Notes: generated by a model not told the origin, from the sequence alone. 64,000 nt of DNA from Geosiphon pyriformis (GCA_016748015.1 JAAOMT010000519.1:202046-266045), one strand, 5' to 3'. Counted from the stretch's first letter, positions 21,461-34,600 are shown. A program made the numbers and translations.

Positions 21461-24400
21461 TTTCTTGAATTTTTTACTTTTCCTTTCTCAAATCAATTTG
21501 AAAACTCGGATTCAACTATTTTCAATGAATAATTATAGGAGCCTTGATCTCTATTTATAATTTTTCGACAGCCTAATGACTCGGGAACTGTGACTGGGGC
21601 AATTTAAAAAGGCGATTTTTGCTCGTCCGACTGACTGATTTTTGGTTTCGTTCCTTTATGAAATTTGTTTATTTATTGACATCTTTTTTTCCAGCTAGTA
21701 AATTCATTGCGATCAAACTCACAAAATCTTGAATACCAAATAAATTGCTGAAATTAATTTTGAGATTGTTGGACCACAAAGTTATTCATTTTTTGCTTTT
21801 CCTTTGGTTTCTTAATCAAAATCACCCATCTATCTAGAAACTAAATTTATTTGGGGTTGGTTTTAACATCTTTCGCAGTTTGAATTTTTTTAAACCACCT
21901 GTGTATTGAAGAGACTGGATTACTAACATGTTACATTAAAAATTTTTAGCCTGAGGTTAAGTCACATAAAGTTATTACCTAATTCCCTGCTAAACATTTT
22001 TCTTTCAAAGGAGCGCATTTTTGATCATGTTGTTTGGAAAAATATCAATAAAAATGACAAATATTTAGAAGACTTCAGAAATTTTTTTGCCTAAAGAGAT
22101 TATTGTTTCAATGACGCGGGTTTAAACTATGCTTAAATTTGTAAAATTTAAGAATAACAAGATTTTTATTGGGGAAAAAAAAAAAACAATGACAAAATTC
22201 TACGGGATTTGAAATAGGAAGAGTTCAACAAAGATTTTTTACGACATACCATTGCATCATTATGATGACAACTGAAGATTTTAGCTTAATCGTAAAATCT
22301 TATTTGATTTTCAGGAGTTCACAAACAAAAAAGAATTTTATTTATTTGATTTTCCTGAATCAGGTGGTTTCACCAATTTTCTTGAAACTTTTGACTGTTT
22401 GATTTTTCAGACGCTTTTTTGATTTTTTGATTTTTTAAATTAATAATACTTTTTAATCATTAAAAAAAGATACAAAAATCTTTTATCTGAAAATATGAAT
22501 TTTAAATCTGATAGCCAATTCAAAAACCTTATTGTTACTAATCTCAAAATCTAAAACGAATTTTAAATTTTGTTAATTCACTTTGTACAAAACCTATTTT
22601 TGAAATAACAAGATTTTCATTATACGTTTGCTTAGTCAGGTACAAAAAAGATTGTACAAATTTTTATGAAATTCCTTTTTTTTCATTTTTCATTTTTTTA
22701 AAATAGAATTTAGGGAAATATCAGTTTTATATAAAAGTATTGGTCAAACCTGAGCCCACAAAACGATGACTTTATATAAAAAATTCCAGATATTCATTAC
22801 TTTCACAACCTGCAAAGAACTAAATACAAAGTTCCAAGCCTCTTTACCAATTCTTATTTTTAAAAAAAATAGTTGTTTATTATACCACCATTAGATGTAC
22901 ATGTACGAGTGAAAATCTTTATGGAATTTCCATCTGTCAACGTAATTTGTCCATTTTTAGCAAAATCATAATCTTTCATTCTGCCATTGTAGAGCCTTAA
23001 TTAGAATCTCATAGTGGGAAAAAAAATTATTTTCATTTAAAATACCATCCCTATTAATACTTGATGTTGTTTCTAGACAATAGAATCGGGTATTTAAAAT
23101 TTAAGAATCAAATATAGTTCAAAAGATATTTTTGAAATCACTGGTCAAACTTTGTCACATACAAGTTATAAATAGCATGGATATTCTACAACAGAAAAAA
23201 ACCACCATAATCAAAAACGAAACAAAATAAAATAAATCTTGAATTTTAGATTAAAGTTTCTCAAAGTGAATTTTTGTACTCCTTTTTAAATGAGCATTCA
23301 TTATATTCAAAGAAATCTTTCATTCATTTAATAATCATTGTCACTCATTAGGCTTCTAAGAATTTTAAATTTCTTTTCAGAAACATAGACAAGAAGAAAT
23401 CAGATTGAGAAATATTTCGGCAAGATTTCCAATAACATTCGGTTCTGATATGCTATACTCGAAGCCAAGAAATAGAATGTACATCCCTCAATGATCATTT
23501 GATATATCGAACACCTTTAGAGTTCCCCATCTCAATCTGATGATGGGTACCCATTATTTTGGTCATTGTTGATTTTATTTTTCCCTTATAGGTCAATTGT
23601 ATTCAGCTGAGTCACGGTCTCACCATGAAGATCTATTACACAAATTTTCAGATTTAGATGTAAATAACATGATAAAAAAACATTGGGAATCAAGAATTCT
23701 TACTTTTTTTTTGACTCAATGATAAATTTCAGACATCCTATTTCACCCGAGAAACGAAGAATTGAAAGTAGATCTTTTCAATAGAATTCGAAATCAGTGC
23801 TTATATAATGCAATCAATTCTTTATTTGAAACTCTTTGGAAATTGCTGCAGAGATCTAAAGGAATTCGAAAGTATCACTTCAAAATAAAGCTTAAAAAGT
23901 AGAAAAATTGATTGAAAATTTCCAAATATTTAGTTATTCTCTATGAGCGTATTGGTGTCTTTGCAAGAAAAAAATGCATAATGAATATGTGGGAAAACTT
24001 CATGGCATTCTACTTTCATCATATAATGTTTTCACTGTTACCTAGATATTTCGTCACATTTGGACTCGCTGCTTTGAAGGAAAAATTTTTACAAGCTAAA
24101 AAGACAACTGAAAAATGAAATACTAGCTCATGATTTCTATCAAAATTATTCGTTTTTAATGGCGAGCAAATAATATGAACATGACAAATTTTATAGCTTA
24201 ATATTATTTTTAAGATAATTTTCATTGTGAATATCCTAGCTCTCTCTAACCTCCGTCTTAAATAAAATGACGAGCATAATTTTTCCTAAAGGTAAAATAA
24301 GGAGAAAATATAAGTAAAAATACAGATTATGTTCACTCTGCAGGTGCTCGTGTTACAAATTTTTACGCGCTTAGGACGCCAATCACCTATTTATAGGTGG

Positions 24401-24734
24401 ATCATTTTAGGGGAAACAATGTGGATTTCCTGTATCAAAAAAAAATCAAAAAAACTTGATTACTTCCTTTTTAAGCATAGTCGTCACGAATATCCTGATA
24501 GAATGTGCCACAAGCAATTCAGGTGGATCAAATGGTCCAACTTTTTTATTAAACTCATTCATATGAATTGTACTTTCCTTAATTGAAAAAGATTCTTAAA
24601 GACCCGTTGTCCTGATTTTTAGCAGTTGCTCTTTTGCGTTTCACCTTTTCTGGTATTTTAGTCGAAATATTTTGTTACTTGAAAAATATTATTTTTTACT
24701 TTCTCTGTTAACAAAATATTTTGTCCCACGAAGA
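21461..24734. other. Long intergenic region with unresolved coding-like fragments
   Basis: About 3.3 kb without a firm gene. Fragments with coding-like composition occur on minus at 22860-22995 and on + between 23381 and 24118 (listed separately), and a Trp/Arg/Cys-rich 85-codon + frame lies at 24329-24586. None could be joined into a complete model, so decayed genes are likely. The rest is A/T-rich. Confidence 0.4.
23381..24118 (+). pseudogene. Possible decayed multi-exon gene, unknown family
   Basis: Four open stretches follow acceptor-like sites but do not join in phase. The first, at 23381 after TTCTTTTCAG, reads RNISARFPITFGSDMLYSK. The second, near 23593 after TTATAG, reads QLYSAESRSHHEDLLHKFSD. 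The third, near 23735, reads HPRNEELKVDLFNRIRNQ and continues in frame to about 23902. The last, about 23930-24118, reads MAFYFHHIMFSLLPRYF and ends at TGA. I do not recognise a family. Frame conflicts between stretches suggest a broken gene, or a model I could not solve by eye. Confidence 0.25.
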
Positions 24735-25708
24735 ATGTCCTGGCAAGTTGCATCCCTTTGTACGATTTATCCACTTATTTTTGGCATCTCGATTGCTATC
24801 ATAGGTTTACTTAGTCGTTGGATTGTAACAGCACATTCGTTTATTGTACATATCAATGAAAAAGAGAATCTTTTTGTTCATGTAAAATATCCGGTCGATG
24901 TTTACCTGACTTTTGTTCTCGCTGGCATATCTTTACTTCTTGCTGTTGCCGTCTTCATTCCAAATATATCACGAAAACGCAATTTTCAAACTGGTCTTTT
25001 ATTCTTTAACGCCTTACTTTCGTTAGTTTGGCTTTTCGACTCACTGATAATTGTGACAAGAGCTGAGAATGGATCAATGATTGACAAATACTTTGTTAAT
25101 AAAAATCTCTTGAGATATGCGTTAGGTAGTATTGATGATATAAACGACAAAAAACTAGATGAAATCTCGAACCTTGGTACACTAGTCATGATTTTGGCCT
25201 GGGTTGAATTCTTTTTAATGGCGTTGACGATCGTGATAAAACTCTCGGAAAAGAGAAAAGATTGGGAAAACGAAGAAGATACGGATCCGAACAGTTTCGG
25301 TTGTCACATGGGTTATGATAAGGATGCTCGTGAATTAAACATTGATGGCACTGGTGAACAAACATCTTCGTATTCAAAAGTGCAGGGCACTGAGAATTCA
25401 AAAAATAGTGCTAAAATTGATCCTGAAAAAGCTGTTGGTGATGGTGAATACGCGATTGCAAGGTATAGTTTCCGTAATCAGGAAGATAACGATTTCAGTT
25501 TCAAAGTGGGTGATCGAATTCGTATCATCCGAAAATCTCGAAAAGCCAACGATTGGTGGTTGGGTGAAGTTAACGGAAAAATTGGTGAAGTATGTATTGT
25601 TTCTTCATTTTTTTTTTTTCTTCAAGAATGAATTTCTTCGGAATGCATAAATCTAACTTTAACAAATTTTTTCTATAGTTTCCAGCAAACTACGTTAAAC
25701 TTGAGTAA
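24735..25708 (+). CDS. Sho1-like four-TM protein with C-terminal SH3 domain
   Basis: Candidate plasma-membrane sensor or scaffold. Exons 24735-25589 and 25679-25708 give 294 residues. Four hydrophobic spans lie at about 9-29, 57-78, 86-106 and 148-170, the layout of the yeast osmosensor Sho1. A charged cytosolic stretch follows, then an SH3 domain at about 233-294: EYAIARYSFRNQEDNDFSF (ALYDF-like), VGDRIRIIRKS, NDWWLGEVNGKIGE, and FPANYVKLE from the last exon. The ligand-binding aromatics (ARYSF, WW, PANY) are all present. The last exon is only 30 nt but completes the SH3 fold; without it the frame would run into an intron. I chose ATG 24735 because the longer upstream reading begins with TTG. 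The loops between the membrane spans are longer than in yeast Sho1, so orthology is likely but not certain. Confidence 0.72.
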
Positions 25709-26431
25709 ACGCAATTATCTGTCGAAATCTTTTATTAGGATTTTAACTTTAAAAAAGTCCCTTTGATTTCTTGGTTAACTTAAAAAAATGTTGCTATTTA
25801 GATTGTATTTTGTATAAAGAATCTTTAGTTCAATATTCTATTTGTTCGAAAAACTTTTTAGGAAATTCTAGTCCCTCATAAAACATTAGTTGGGAATTTA
25901 GGTTATTTTAAAATGAAAAGGTGGCTCATTAAAATATAAAATGAACAGGATGTAGGCTAATCAACTTCAAATTGGTTTGATGTAAACAGTATATTTTAAT
26001 TCAGAAAAATGTGTTGTGATGATAGAAAATATTTAACCAGAATTTCTTTATTTCCCATTTTTCTTTTGAAAAAAAAAAGAAGTTCTTCCAGGTTTCCAAA
26101 AACATGATTAACTTTATATTATTAATTAATGATTCAAAATAGATAGCCTTTTGAGTTTTGCAATTTTTTTTACACTATATTAAAGACTTCAATATCTTTT
26201 ATAATAAAGTTTTTAATTTGATTTCATATAAATACCAAAAAATTTCTCAGTTCTTTTTATTCTTAGTTTTAGAACACTTAAATTAAAACCCCAAAAAAAA
26301 AAAATGTATATCGTTTTAATGTTTTAATATATTGGATTAAGCAATAAACCAAAAATAAAGCTGTGTTTCAAAATAAATCTCAAACCAAAAAGGGAAATCC
26401 TGAAAACATTTAATTTGAATTGGAGTTTTTT
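25709..26431. other. AT-rich spacer between convergent genes
   Basis: Separates the 3' ends of the SH3 protein and aldolase-fold genes. Poly-A/T tracts only; no open frame of note. Confidence 0.55.
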
Positions 26432-27558
26432 TTATTCCAACATATCCGGATTTTCAGCAACTATCATCTCATACATGGGCTGGAAATTTAGCCACCCTAA
26501 TGTTCATTTCAAAAATAATGTTATTACACGAACAAAGTAATTTGATTTTTTAACAAAATATTTCTCAATCAAACCTGCAAAAGGAGAACCTATAAACTCC
26601 CCAGTTGATTTTGCACAATCATGAGGAATTTTGATGGGCTGCTCATTTTTTCCTCTTCCAGCACAGGCAGCATCGGCGAGTAATTGGCCTTGACAAGCAC
26701 GTTCCAAGGCAATAAACCAATATGCTGCCGCATCAATAGTTTGGCCGACAGTAAACAGACCATGATTTTGAAGAATTATGGCTTTTTTGGTGCCAAGTGC
26801 GTTTGCAACGCGAACTCCCTCGCTACTGTCAAGTACAACGCCGTTGAAGTCATTGAAAACTACGTGATCATCGTAAAACACACACGAATCCTGGGTGATT
26901 GGATCTAGCTGACGACCAAGAGATGAAAAGGCACGACCATGAACTGTATGACTAAAAAATATTTGCTTTAAAAAACTTATCAAATATAAGATCCAAGATT
27001 TTTATTTTGTAATACCAATGACATGCGGCCACAATATCCGGTCTCGCTTCATGAATTTCAACATGGACTGAAATTGCGGTGCGGTTAATCAAACTATTGA
27101 TTCCACGGTCTTCTGACAATAATTTTCCTTCATGATTCACAAGAATTAAATCGGAAACTTTGATTTGTGAAAAGTGTTTGCCAAATGGATTTAGCCTTAA
27201 CAAGAAATAATAAAGAAGAGCATAAGAAGTTTTTCAAATATAAACGTTTGATACTCTATTCAAAAAAAAACACCCCCACCAAAACTGATCATGAAATTCT
27301 GGATCACGGCAGGAGATATGCCCAGCAAATCCTAATATTAAAAAAGGAAGGATCAAATTACTGATAAAGCCAATAAACAGTCATGAACAAAGATATTTTA
27401 AGTTCCGGTTTCTCTTTTTTACCTTCATCATAACCAAACTTTCCAAAGAGTCGAAAAGCCGCGGCTAAGCGCTTCTTCCTATCCTGCCTTTCTTCTTCGA
27501 ACGTCTCAAATTTTGGAATGCCAAGGTTGGCATTCATGCACATATATTCAATATTCAT
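26432..27558 (-). CDS. Class II aldolase/adducin-fold protein
   Basis: Cytosolic metal-dependent enzyme-like protein of the aldolase II family; the substrate is unknown. Five exons on minus, 27423-27558, 27280-27331, 27016-27195, 26575-26951 and 26432-26496, join to 269 residues. Landmarks in order: RLAAAFRLFGKFGYDEGFAG, then GHISCRDP, FWLNPFGKHFSQIKVSDLIL (across intron 2), VNHEGKLL and IHEARPDIVAACHCHTVHG. The HxH pair (His 122 and 124) and His 186 in ILQNHGLFTVG match the family's divalent-metal ligands. The C-terminus GWLNFQPMYEMIVAENPDM comes from the short last exon and fits the usual end of fungal members. Length is typical for stand-alone fungal proteins of this type, which lack the adducin neck and tail. 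Every junction keeps frame. The specific reaction is not inferred. Confidence 0.85.
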
Positions 27559-28130
27559 TTCACTTTTTTTTGTACCTTTAATTTTTCAAAGAGTCATTCG
27601 GAAGAAATAAAACATCCACGCAAAAAGGATGAAAATAATACGTTATATTTGTTTCACAATTTAAGTCATGCAGAATTGCTGAATGACCAAATAAAATGAT
27701 TGGTTCTTATTACAGTTTTGGGAAAGAATAAACATGCAGAAAATCTTTATAGTTAAAAGAATAGATGGAGAAATTTTCATTTTAGAACTGTCATTATTAC
27801 ACTTAAAGAACAATTCAATTGACTCATATCATTAAATAAAGTTGACAAGACTCAGTTGATTGATTTCTTTTCAGGCTGAGGTAACGAGAGAAAAAATGGA
27901 GTTACCCACCTTAGAATTTAAATTCAATAACAATTCTTAAGCATCAATTTTTTATTGTTTTATTTCAAATAAAAGTTTGATCCTTTGGTTTGCAAATTTG
28001 GGGAATATCTTATAGAATTTTAGCCTTTCAACATCAAAATCAATTTCTCTACTCTAAATTTTCTGCTGAGAGAATGATGCCAAACCAAGTACGATTGAGA
28101 AAATTTTAAAATTTAAATATGGAGGATTTA
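27559..28130. other. Spacer between two minus-strand genes
   Basis: Upstream region of the aldolase-fold gene and downstream flank of the transporter gene. No gene or repeat recognised. Confidence 0.55.
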
Positions 28131-29854
28131 TTAATTTTTTGATATATGAATAACTTTTTCATCGTCAATTTTCAATTCTTGTTCGTTATTTCCATTTTTA
28201 AGCCCTTCCCGAGCTACCTGTTGATTAAAATTGACATCTTTGGCTTCTCTCCCTAATGCTGTCACGATAATAATCAAAACTGTGCTAATTCCAAGTATTA
28301 CGGCTTGGACCACGGCATAATTAGGTGTTCCATCAGGAAGTGCGAATTTTTCTGCAAATGTAGCCTCAACTTCAGCTGAATAAGCACCAACAAGGGATCC
28401 ACTTTGAAAGACGAAACTTACAAATAAACTCCTTATTGAGGGTGGGGCGATTTCGGTCAGATGTGCGGGTATCACTCCCCAATATCCCTTTTAAGATTTT
28501 TTTTAAAATGAAGGAAATTCAGAAATCATGGCCTAAACGGTTGATTATTACCTGTAATAAAAATCCCAAGATAAATACGCCAAAACATATTACGAAGATA
28601 TTCTTTGTTAGCGAAATGAGTGGAATGCAGCAACCACTAAAGAAAGCGGCAATTATGATGGTTCGTCGTCTTCCCCAATATTGTGAAATATGTCCGCATA
28701 TAGTTCCACCAAGTATCGCACCCACGGATCCAAAAGACATTATCGTAAATATTTGTCCAGGATTAAATCCAAGTTGTGTTTTCAAATAAGTAGGAAATAA
28801 ATCCGATATACCTAAAAATATATATTGATTCGTGGAATCAAAAGGTTCATCTAATATTCTTTTTATATATTAATACATGTATATTGTGGTCACATTTACT
28901 TACCACGAGGCAAGCTTAAAACACTCAAGAAAATGATCCCATACAAGAGAATGACCCAATGATTTACCAAACAGTTTTTGACTTCCCATGACCATTGTTT
29001 TTTATTAGAGTTTCTTTCATCACGTTGCTGACGCCACACTTCGGATTCAGGGACCCAAAAACGGATGATAATAACAAGGAAAGCTGGGAATGAGGCAATC
29101 CAAAACAATGGACGCCACCCTAAACGATCAATGCCAACATAATAAAGTCCCGCGGCAAGCAAACCTCCAAAAGCATTTCCATGTTGTAAAATCCCAGAAA
29201 AAAAACTACTTTGACAATTCATAAAAATAAGGTTTTAAAACAAAAATTAAAATATTTGAAGAACCTCATACCCTCGACTTTCTAGGGGCAAAGCTTCCAT
29301 GGCTAAAGTCGCCCCTAGTCCCCATTCACCACCAATCATAATTCCAAAAAGTGCACGTAGAGCTAAGAAAACACGATAATTAGGTGCAAATCCTGAAGCA
29401 AGCTCTAAAAGGCTGAATAATAGCACATTAATCATCAAGGGATATCTTCTCCCATATCTTTCTGCTGCTAAACCAAAAATGAAGGCTCCAACTGGACGAA
29501 GTATGAGAGTAATAGTAATACTAAAATTATTTCCAAAATTAGATTCGAATCATGTAAAGTTTTTTTTAGTGAATATCTACCCAGTATACCTTGAAGCAAT
29601 CACTGATGTTTTTAAATTGAATTCTTGCGCAATATATGGTAGCGTGTATGTGAAAATAGAAAAATCAAAGGCATCCAGCATCCATCCACTCCATGCACAT
29701 AAGAATGTAATAGCTGATACAAATTTGAACAAAGGGTGAGTTTTTGTTGGCTTATCCCTTAAATAAAAGAAGTTAATGAACTTCAAAAATTTAATAAAAT
29801 TATACCTTGATCTTTGTTCAAGGAAGAAATTAATTTCCAAGGATTTTTGGTCAT
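28131..29854 (-). CDS. MFS carboxylate transporter, JEN1-like
   Basis: Predicted proton-coupled monocarboxylate (lactate/pyruvate type) carrier in the plasma membrane. Six exons on minus, 29806-29854, 29590-29713, 29272-29520, 28904-29208, 28552-28811 and 28131-28487, give 447 residues. Family landmarks: MTKNPWKLISSLNKDQ joined to AITFLCAWSGWMLDAFDF (TM1), RPVGAFIFGLAAERYGRRYP (MFS signature loop 2-3), GGEWGLGATLAMEALPLESR, SGILQHGNAFGG, PESEVWRQQR and GYWGVIPAHLTEIAPPS. Hydrophobic segments fit 10-12 spans. For the first intron I used the acceptor TATCAG at 29714-29719, because it joins the N-terminal NPWK helix directly to TM1, as in the family. Another acceptor (TTTAAG) would need a different frame with no start codon. 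The N-terminus is shorter than in yeast Jen1. Family confidence is high; substrate is inferred. Confidence 0.83.
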
Positions 29855-30592
29855 TTTGTTTTTCTTGGAAATGATGATAGTTTCTTCGTTAATCGAATCA
29901 TTTTTTTCCTAGCGTGTGATTAGTACATAAAAATGAACCCATCTGAAAATTAAATTGAAAATAAAGATTCTGGAACTTTAAACTACATAATTTTTCAACT
30001 TCTCTGGCATAATATAATTTGGTTAAAGTTTCAAAGTTTCATTTATTTTAAAAAAATTAAACTTTATTCAATTCTTTCTGATTATCAATTGCTGATTAAT
30101 TAAAAGTTATTCCATGATTTTCATTTTAATCTCCAATCGTAAGATCATCTAACCAAAAAGTTATCAATTGTCTCAATATTCTTCCGATTTGTGACACAAG
30201 AAACAAGAGTCTTTGTTGTCTTTACCTTATTTCGAATAACACAGCTACAGCTGAATATCTACAGGTGAAAAGAATTAGATTCTAATACGTAGTTATCAAA
30301 GCTCATATTTTTGTAATTCAAAATGAACCGAAAAAAAGTTATTGATAAAGCCAGTGTTAGTAACTCTATATTTTGAGGATGAATTTTCAAACTAGAGTTT
30401 TGATTGAATAAAAGAAGCATACGATCAAAAACTTCGAGGTGCTGATTGAAAATTTTCTTAAGATTGTGTAATTTGCACACCGAAAACGTTTAGTGCTGAG
30501 ATTTTTAACTGATAACTTTTTTTATCAAAATAACGGAATATGAGGAATAGCTATGTTTTTCGCTAATTAGGTGGGCATCTATCGCTTCAAAG
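29855..30592. other. Spacer upstream of the transporter
   Basis: Promoter side of the transporter and 3' side of the F-box gene. A 73-codon minus frame (30259-30480) has no features and is not called. Confidence 0.5.
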
Positions 30593-31686
30593 TTAGAATA
30601 CGAATCTTCTGTCTCTAATGAACGCTTGTTGCCATGTCCTTCGACTTTCTTCTTCCTGCTTCTTTCGGAGGGCAACTTCATCATACTCTAAAAAGAATTT
30701 TTTCTTAAAGTTCTGCCAACATCTCTGAGTTAATGGTCTTAAATTCTCGGAGCAGGATTTTTTGAAACAAGAGCAATCCAGAATAATAGATTCCTCATAT
30801 TTCTCGAACACATTATGGTTGAATTGGGTATTAATTTCCTCTTTAATTTTAGTCATGATCAAATTACTCCGATCTGCATATCTTCTCTGATATTCCTCGT
30901 GTTTCCTTGCACGTTCTTTTCTTTCTTCTTCCTGCCTTTGACAAACATCTTCGTTTAGCTTGAGCAAAATCTTTGTTTTTTGATTAACCCAAACCCATTT
31001 TTCATTTTCGGCGATGGCTCGATATTCTTTCGCATATTCTTCAACTTGTGATCTCCAATAAACGTTTTGAGGACCTTTCTTTACGCTTGGGACAAGGGAA
31101 ATGACGCTATTGTAGATTTCTGAGGCTGCCAATATATCCGTTTCGCTTTTTTAGCCAATCATATAATCAAAAGAAAATGATAAATATTAATTTAAACGGT
31201 GCTAATCGGATAAGATTATACTTCATTATCAAAAGCTCACCTTATAGTAAGATTTTCTAGACAAGATTGACAACATCTAATCTGAAACTCCCAATAAATC
31301 TTTCGAATTTTGGGAGCTCCACAAACTTGGCAACCTTTTTCAATAGCCAAACGACAATATTTTAGCTCGGTCATCCCTTCTGGTGGCGGTAGTTGAAGGA
31401 ACCTTATATGCGTTAAACGGGATTTTTGCCAGATATATTGAGAAGTGGTTGATTTCGGGTTACAAAGATATTCTTGAAATAACCTGCAAGTTTTAGCGAG
31501 AGATAAAAGATCTTTTGGAGGCAAATCCTTACATATATTGATAAAAATTTCTGGTGGGATTGTTATAATAGGGGAGAATTCATGCAGGAAAGATAGGGGC
31601 TCATCATTTTTAGGTGCAAAAGAAGTTGCTTTAGAAAAATGAGACTCAGCTGCTATCTTTTGGGTTTTTTCAACGGTGCTAAACAT
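30593..31686 (-). CDS. F-box protein with Cys-rich zinc-type motif and coiled coil
   Basis: Probable SCF substrate adaptor. Exons 31241-31686 and 30593-31145 join across a 95-bp phase-2 intron to 332 residues. The F-box is about residues 42-85 (ITIPPEIFINICKDLPPKDL, then LSLAKTCRLFQEYL). At about 117-145 two CxxC pairs (CQVCGAP and CCQSC), separated by KIRKIYWEFQI, suggest a small zinc knuckle. The second half is charged and helical: Glu/Arg/Lys-rich segments (RQEEERKERARKHEEYQRR) indicate a coiled coil, followed by another Cys cluster (LDCSCFKKSC). This F-box plus Cys-pair layout is common among proteins of Glomeromycotina in my general knowledge. The target is unknown. It is not closely related to the F-box protein at 18643. 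Confidence 0.75.
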
Positions 31687-34600
31687 TTTTCTAGAAGATA
31701 TACAAATTAATAGAAAAAGGAGAGTTCAAGGATTTTGTATCGAGGAATGAGAAGATGTATAAAAAAATAAGGAATATTATTATTGTGTGAAACAAGTACA
31801 AAAAAGCCAAAGCAGAGTCGAGTTTTTCAAATAAATTATATCCCCAATTTCTAGCAGATTTTGATAAGTAGTGCTTTTTGATTTCTTCGAAGACAAAAAT
31901 ACGACTTCTAGTGAATTTAGACTATAATTTTTTTTTATTTTGTGGTCTTTAAATGGCTTCTGTGTTTTTGATAAAAAATATGATTCAATAAAATCACCCC
32001 TTGAGCTTGCATCACTTTAATAAAGGAAGCCTCAAAGTTATAAGGTCTTATTGTAAAGTCTGATAAAACATCCTGCTTGATGCATTTTTAGTAACAGAAT
32101 GTCATTGCTTTTTTGGTTATTTGAGGATTGCCCTAGTATACGTCAACACAAGCGAAAATGAACTTACCGGTTGAAACTTTCCAATGACCTTGGGAAATCG
32201 ACTCTGAACTTGCTAATATTTGTCCAAGTTACAATAATTAAAATATCTTTTGGGTAGGACTACGTAAAGCTGAAATAACTCATATAGTTCTTTTTGAGCT
32301 ATTAATGCTAAGGCAACACGTTTGTAGAAAAGCAATTTGCAGCCTTAAATATTTGTTCAGTTTTAATATCATAAGTCGAAGCCTCATAGAATGTTATGCT
32401 AGAAATCTTTAGATTTTGAGATGCATGCGCCAAGACCTGGAATGATCAAATCTTTCAAGTATTAGAACTTGAAGATCTTTATAGTAGTACTAAAACCCGT
32501 GGCAAGTTAAACACCCATAATAGAATGATAATTTGAAATTCTTGCTTTTGTTTATAGAAGGCGAAAAAGTACCTTTTCCATTTTCAATCGAATCGACTTT
32601 TCTAAACACTATAGGGCCAATAACTATTTAACGATGTTTAAAAATTATAATTATGACCTTGGACGTTTCAAATTTCAAGTTATTATTTATATTCAAATTC
32701 TTACCACAGCTATTAAAAATTTCACAAACCTAGTGCCACGAATTTTCCTCTAAAAAAGATTTGGAACATTTTATTTTAAAATGTATAGCAGAACTGTTGT
32801 AAAGGTTATCCATTTTAAAAGTGATCAGGGTGCTTTATATGGAATCATTAAAACTAACGCTATTTTTTCTTTAATAGTAAATGTAAAAAAATTATATCTT
32901 TTTTATGGTCGGAATTGAATTAAAACTACGTTACAAGTAATAATACTAAAATTTTGTTAATTAATTCCGCTGTCGAAAGGTTTATAATTATAAGAGTTGA
33001 GGTTTACACTAATGAAATCTATTTGTCTACCCTTCTCGACTTTTAATTTTTCTGTTTGAGTAAGAACAATTTTTATAAGTATAATGAGGGCCGTGCGGTG
33101 ATGGATAGGGATATTTTTGAGCTTTGCTTGATGGGCTGTTTGTATGTAATAGGCCTACTGTATGCACGCATTGATTGATTCAATTCATTCGAGTGTTTAT
33201 AGCTTGGTTAACGAATCTGAGGAAAATGGCGTACAAACATGAAATGCAGTACGTAATTTGAGGCAAAATCATTTTCGAAATCTAGCTTCTTTTACATTTT
33301 GCATGTCATGCTTAACATTTTGCGTGGCAAAAGACGAGAATTCAAAGATTTTTTCTTTTTAGTCTTGAGCTTTGATAAACGAGGACTTCACCGAAAAAGC
33401 ATTTATTGTACCCTTTATATCCAAAAGTCTTCAATAGAATTGCAAGCGGTATAATTCCCGTTAGATTTTATGATAGCATTTAATTATATACACAAACAAA
33501 GATAATACAGTATTTACAAAAACGAAAAGGGTGGAGAATTCTGTCTAAATTATGTAGCACAAATATTACGGTATATTACAAAAGGAAACGAATTTTGTTT
33601 TTGAACGAAAATTTAGGTTGAGAATTGCGGCGCCGCATTCAAATCCTTTTCGAAACGGTTCGTAAATTTTTGCGAAAGTCTATTTTTAGGATATCAAAAA
33701 TAATTAAATTACCAATTTTGAGTAAAAATCTTTTGTCAAACCTTAAACCCAAAATTACTTGAAGTTCAAGCTGGCGAGATTACTGGTAAATCGATTTCAA
33801 AGTCTTGACTACTCGATATTTTAAGATTTCAAGTTATGGCAAGCTTTGTTTTGTATTGGCTTGAAGAAGCAGGATCCATTATAGGCGATGATCCAGCGAT
33901 GGATCACTAGATAAAAAATGTTGACAGAAGAAATAGGTCGAACGGTAAAAAAGGTATTAACGAAAAGGGATCGAACACACAAGTTTCAAAAGCTTAGAGA
34001 GTTTGAAGTTCATAATTATTATTTTTTTAGCATATTCAAATCATTGCTCTAATTTTGAGCATTTGAGCTTAATAAAAGAATTCGAATCATATTTTTTTGA
34101 GAAATTAATCAATGCTAACAAGTGACCGGCGCATAGAAATCCATTCAAGAGATCAAATTCAAATTTATATAAAAACAGGGAGGATCATATGAGCAAAAGG
34201 ATCAATAAGAAAAATGATTTAAATTACCAAAAGAATTTGGCGGAAAATTTTGCCGTTGAGAAAAAAAATTCATTGTGCAGAATAAACTATTTGCCATTGT
34301 GAAAAAAATTTCGCTCAAGTAAATTGACGCCCATTCTTTAATGATTTTGTAATACTACCAGTTAAAAGTCAAAATGTTTGAACGTGCATAAAAAGAGCCT
34401 CCTGTTAGCCACGTTTTCTGTGCAAAAATCTTCCTGCACACTTATACAGTCAGTCCCTTTTTTTACTATTTTTGCATACATATGGCTTTTAGCGAAAAAA
34501 AAATTATATCGTCTAGCCACTTGGATGCCACAGATGTCATACCGCAGCCATTTAACTTAATCACATGAAAATTGAGGAAATTTTGACCCTGCAAATTGGC

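Noticed and set aside
24329-24586. 85-codon + frame just upstream of the SH3 gene
   Set aside because: Rich in Trp, Arg and Lys with no recognisable domain and no link to the neighbouring gene; could be a decayed fragment.
24672-24734. Upstream extension of the SH3 protein
   Set aside because: It begins with TTG, not ATG; the first ATG in frame is at 24735, right before the first membrane span.
29577-29840. Transporter N-terminus read straight through to 29840
   Set aside because: That reading starts with TTG, runs through an intron-like stretch and lacks the NPWK helix; splicing 29806 to 29713 joins the helix directly to TM1 as in the family.
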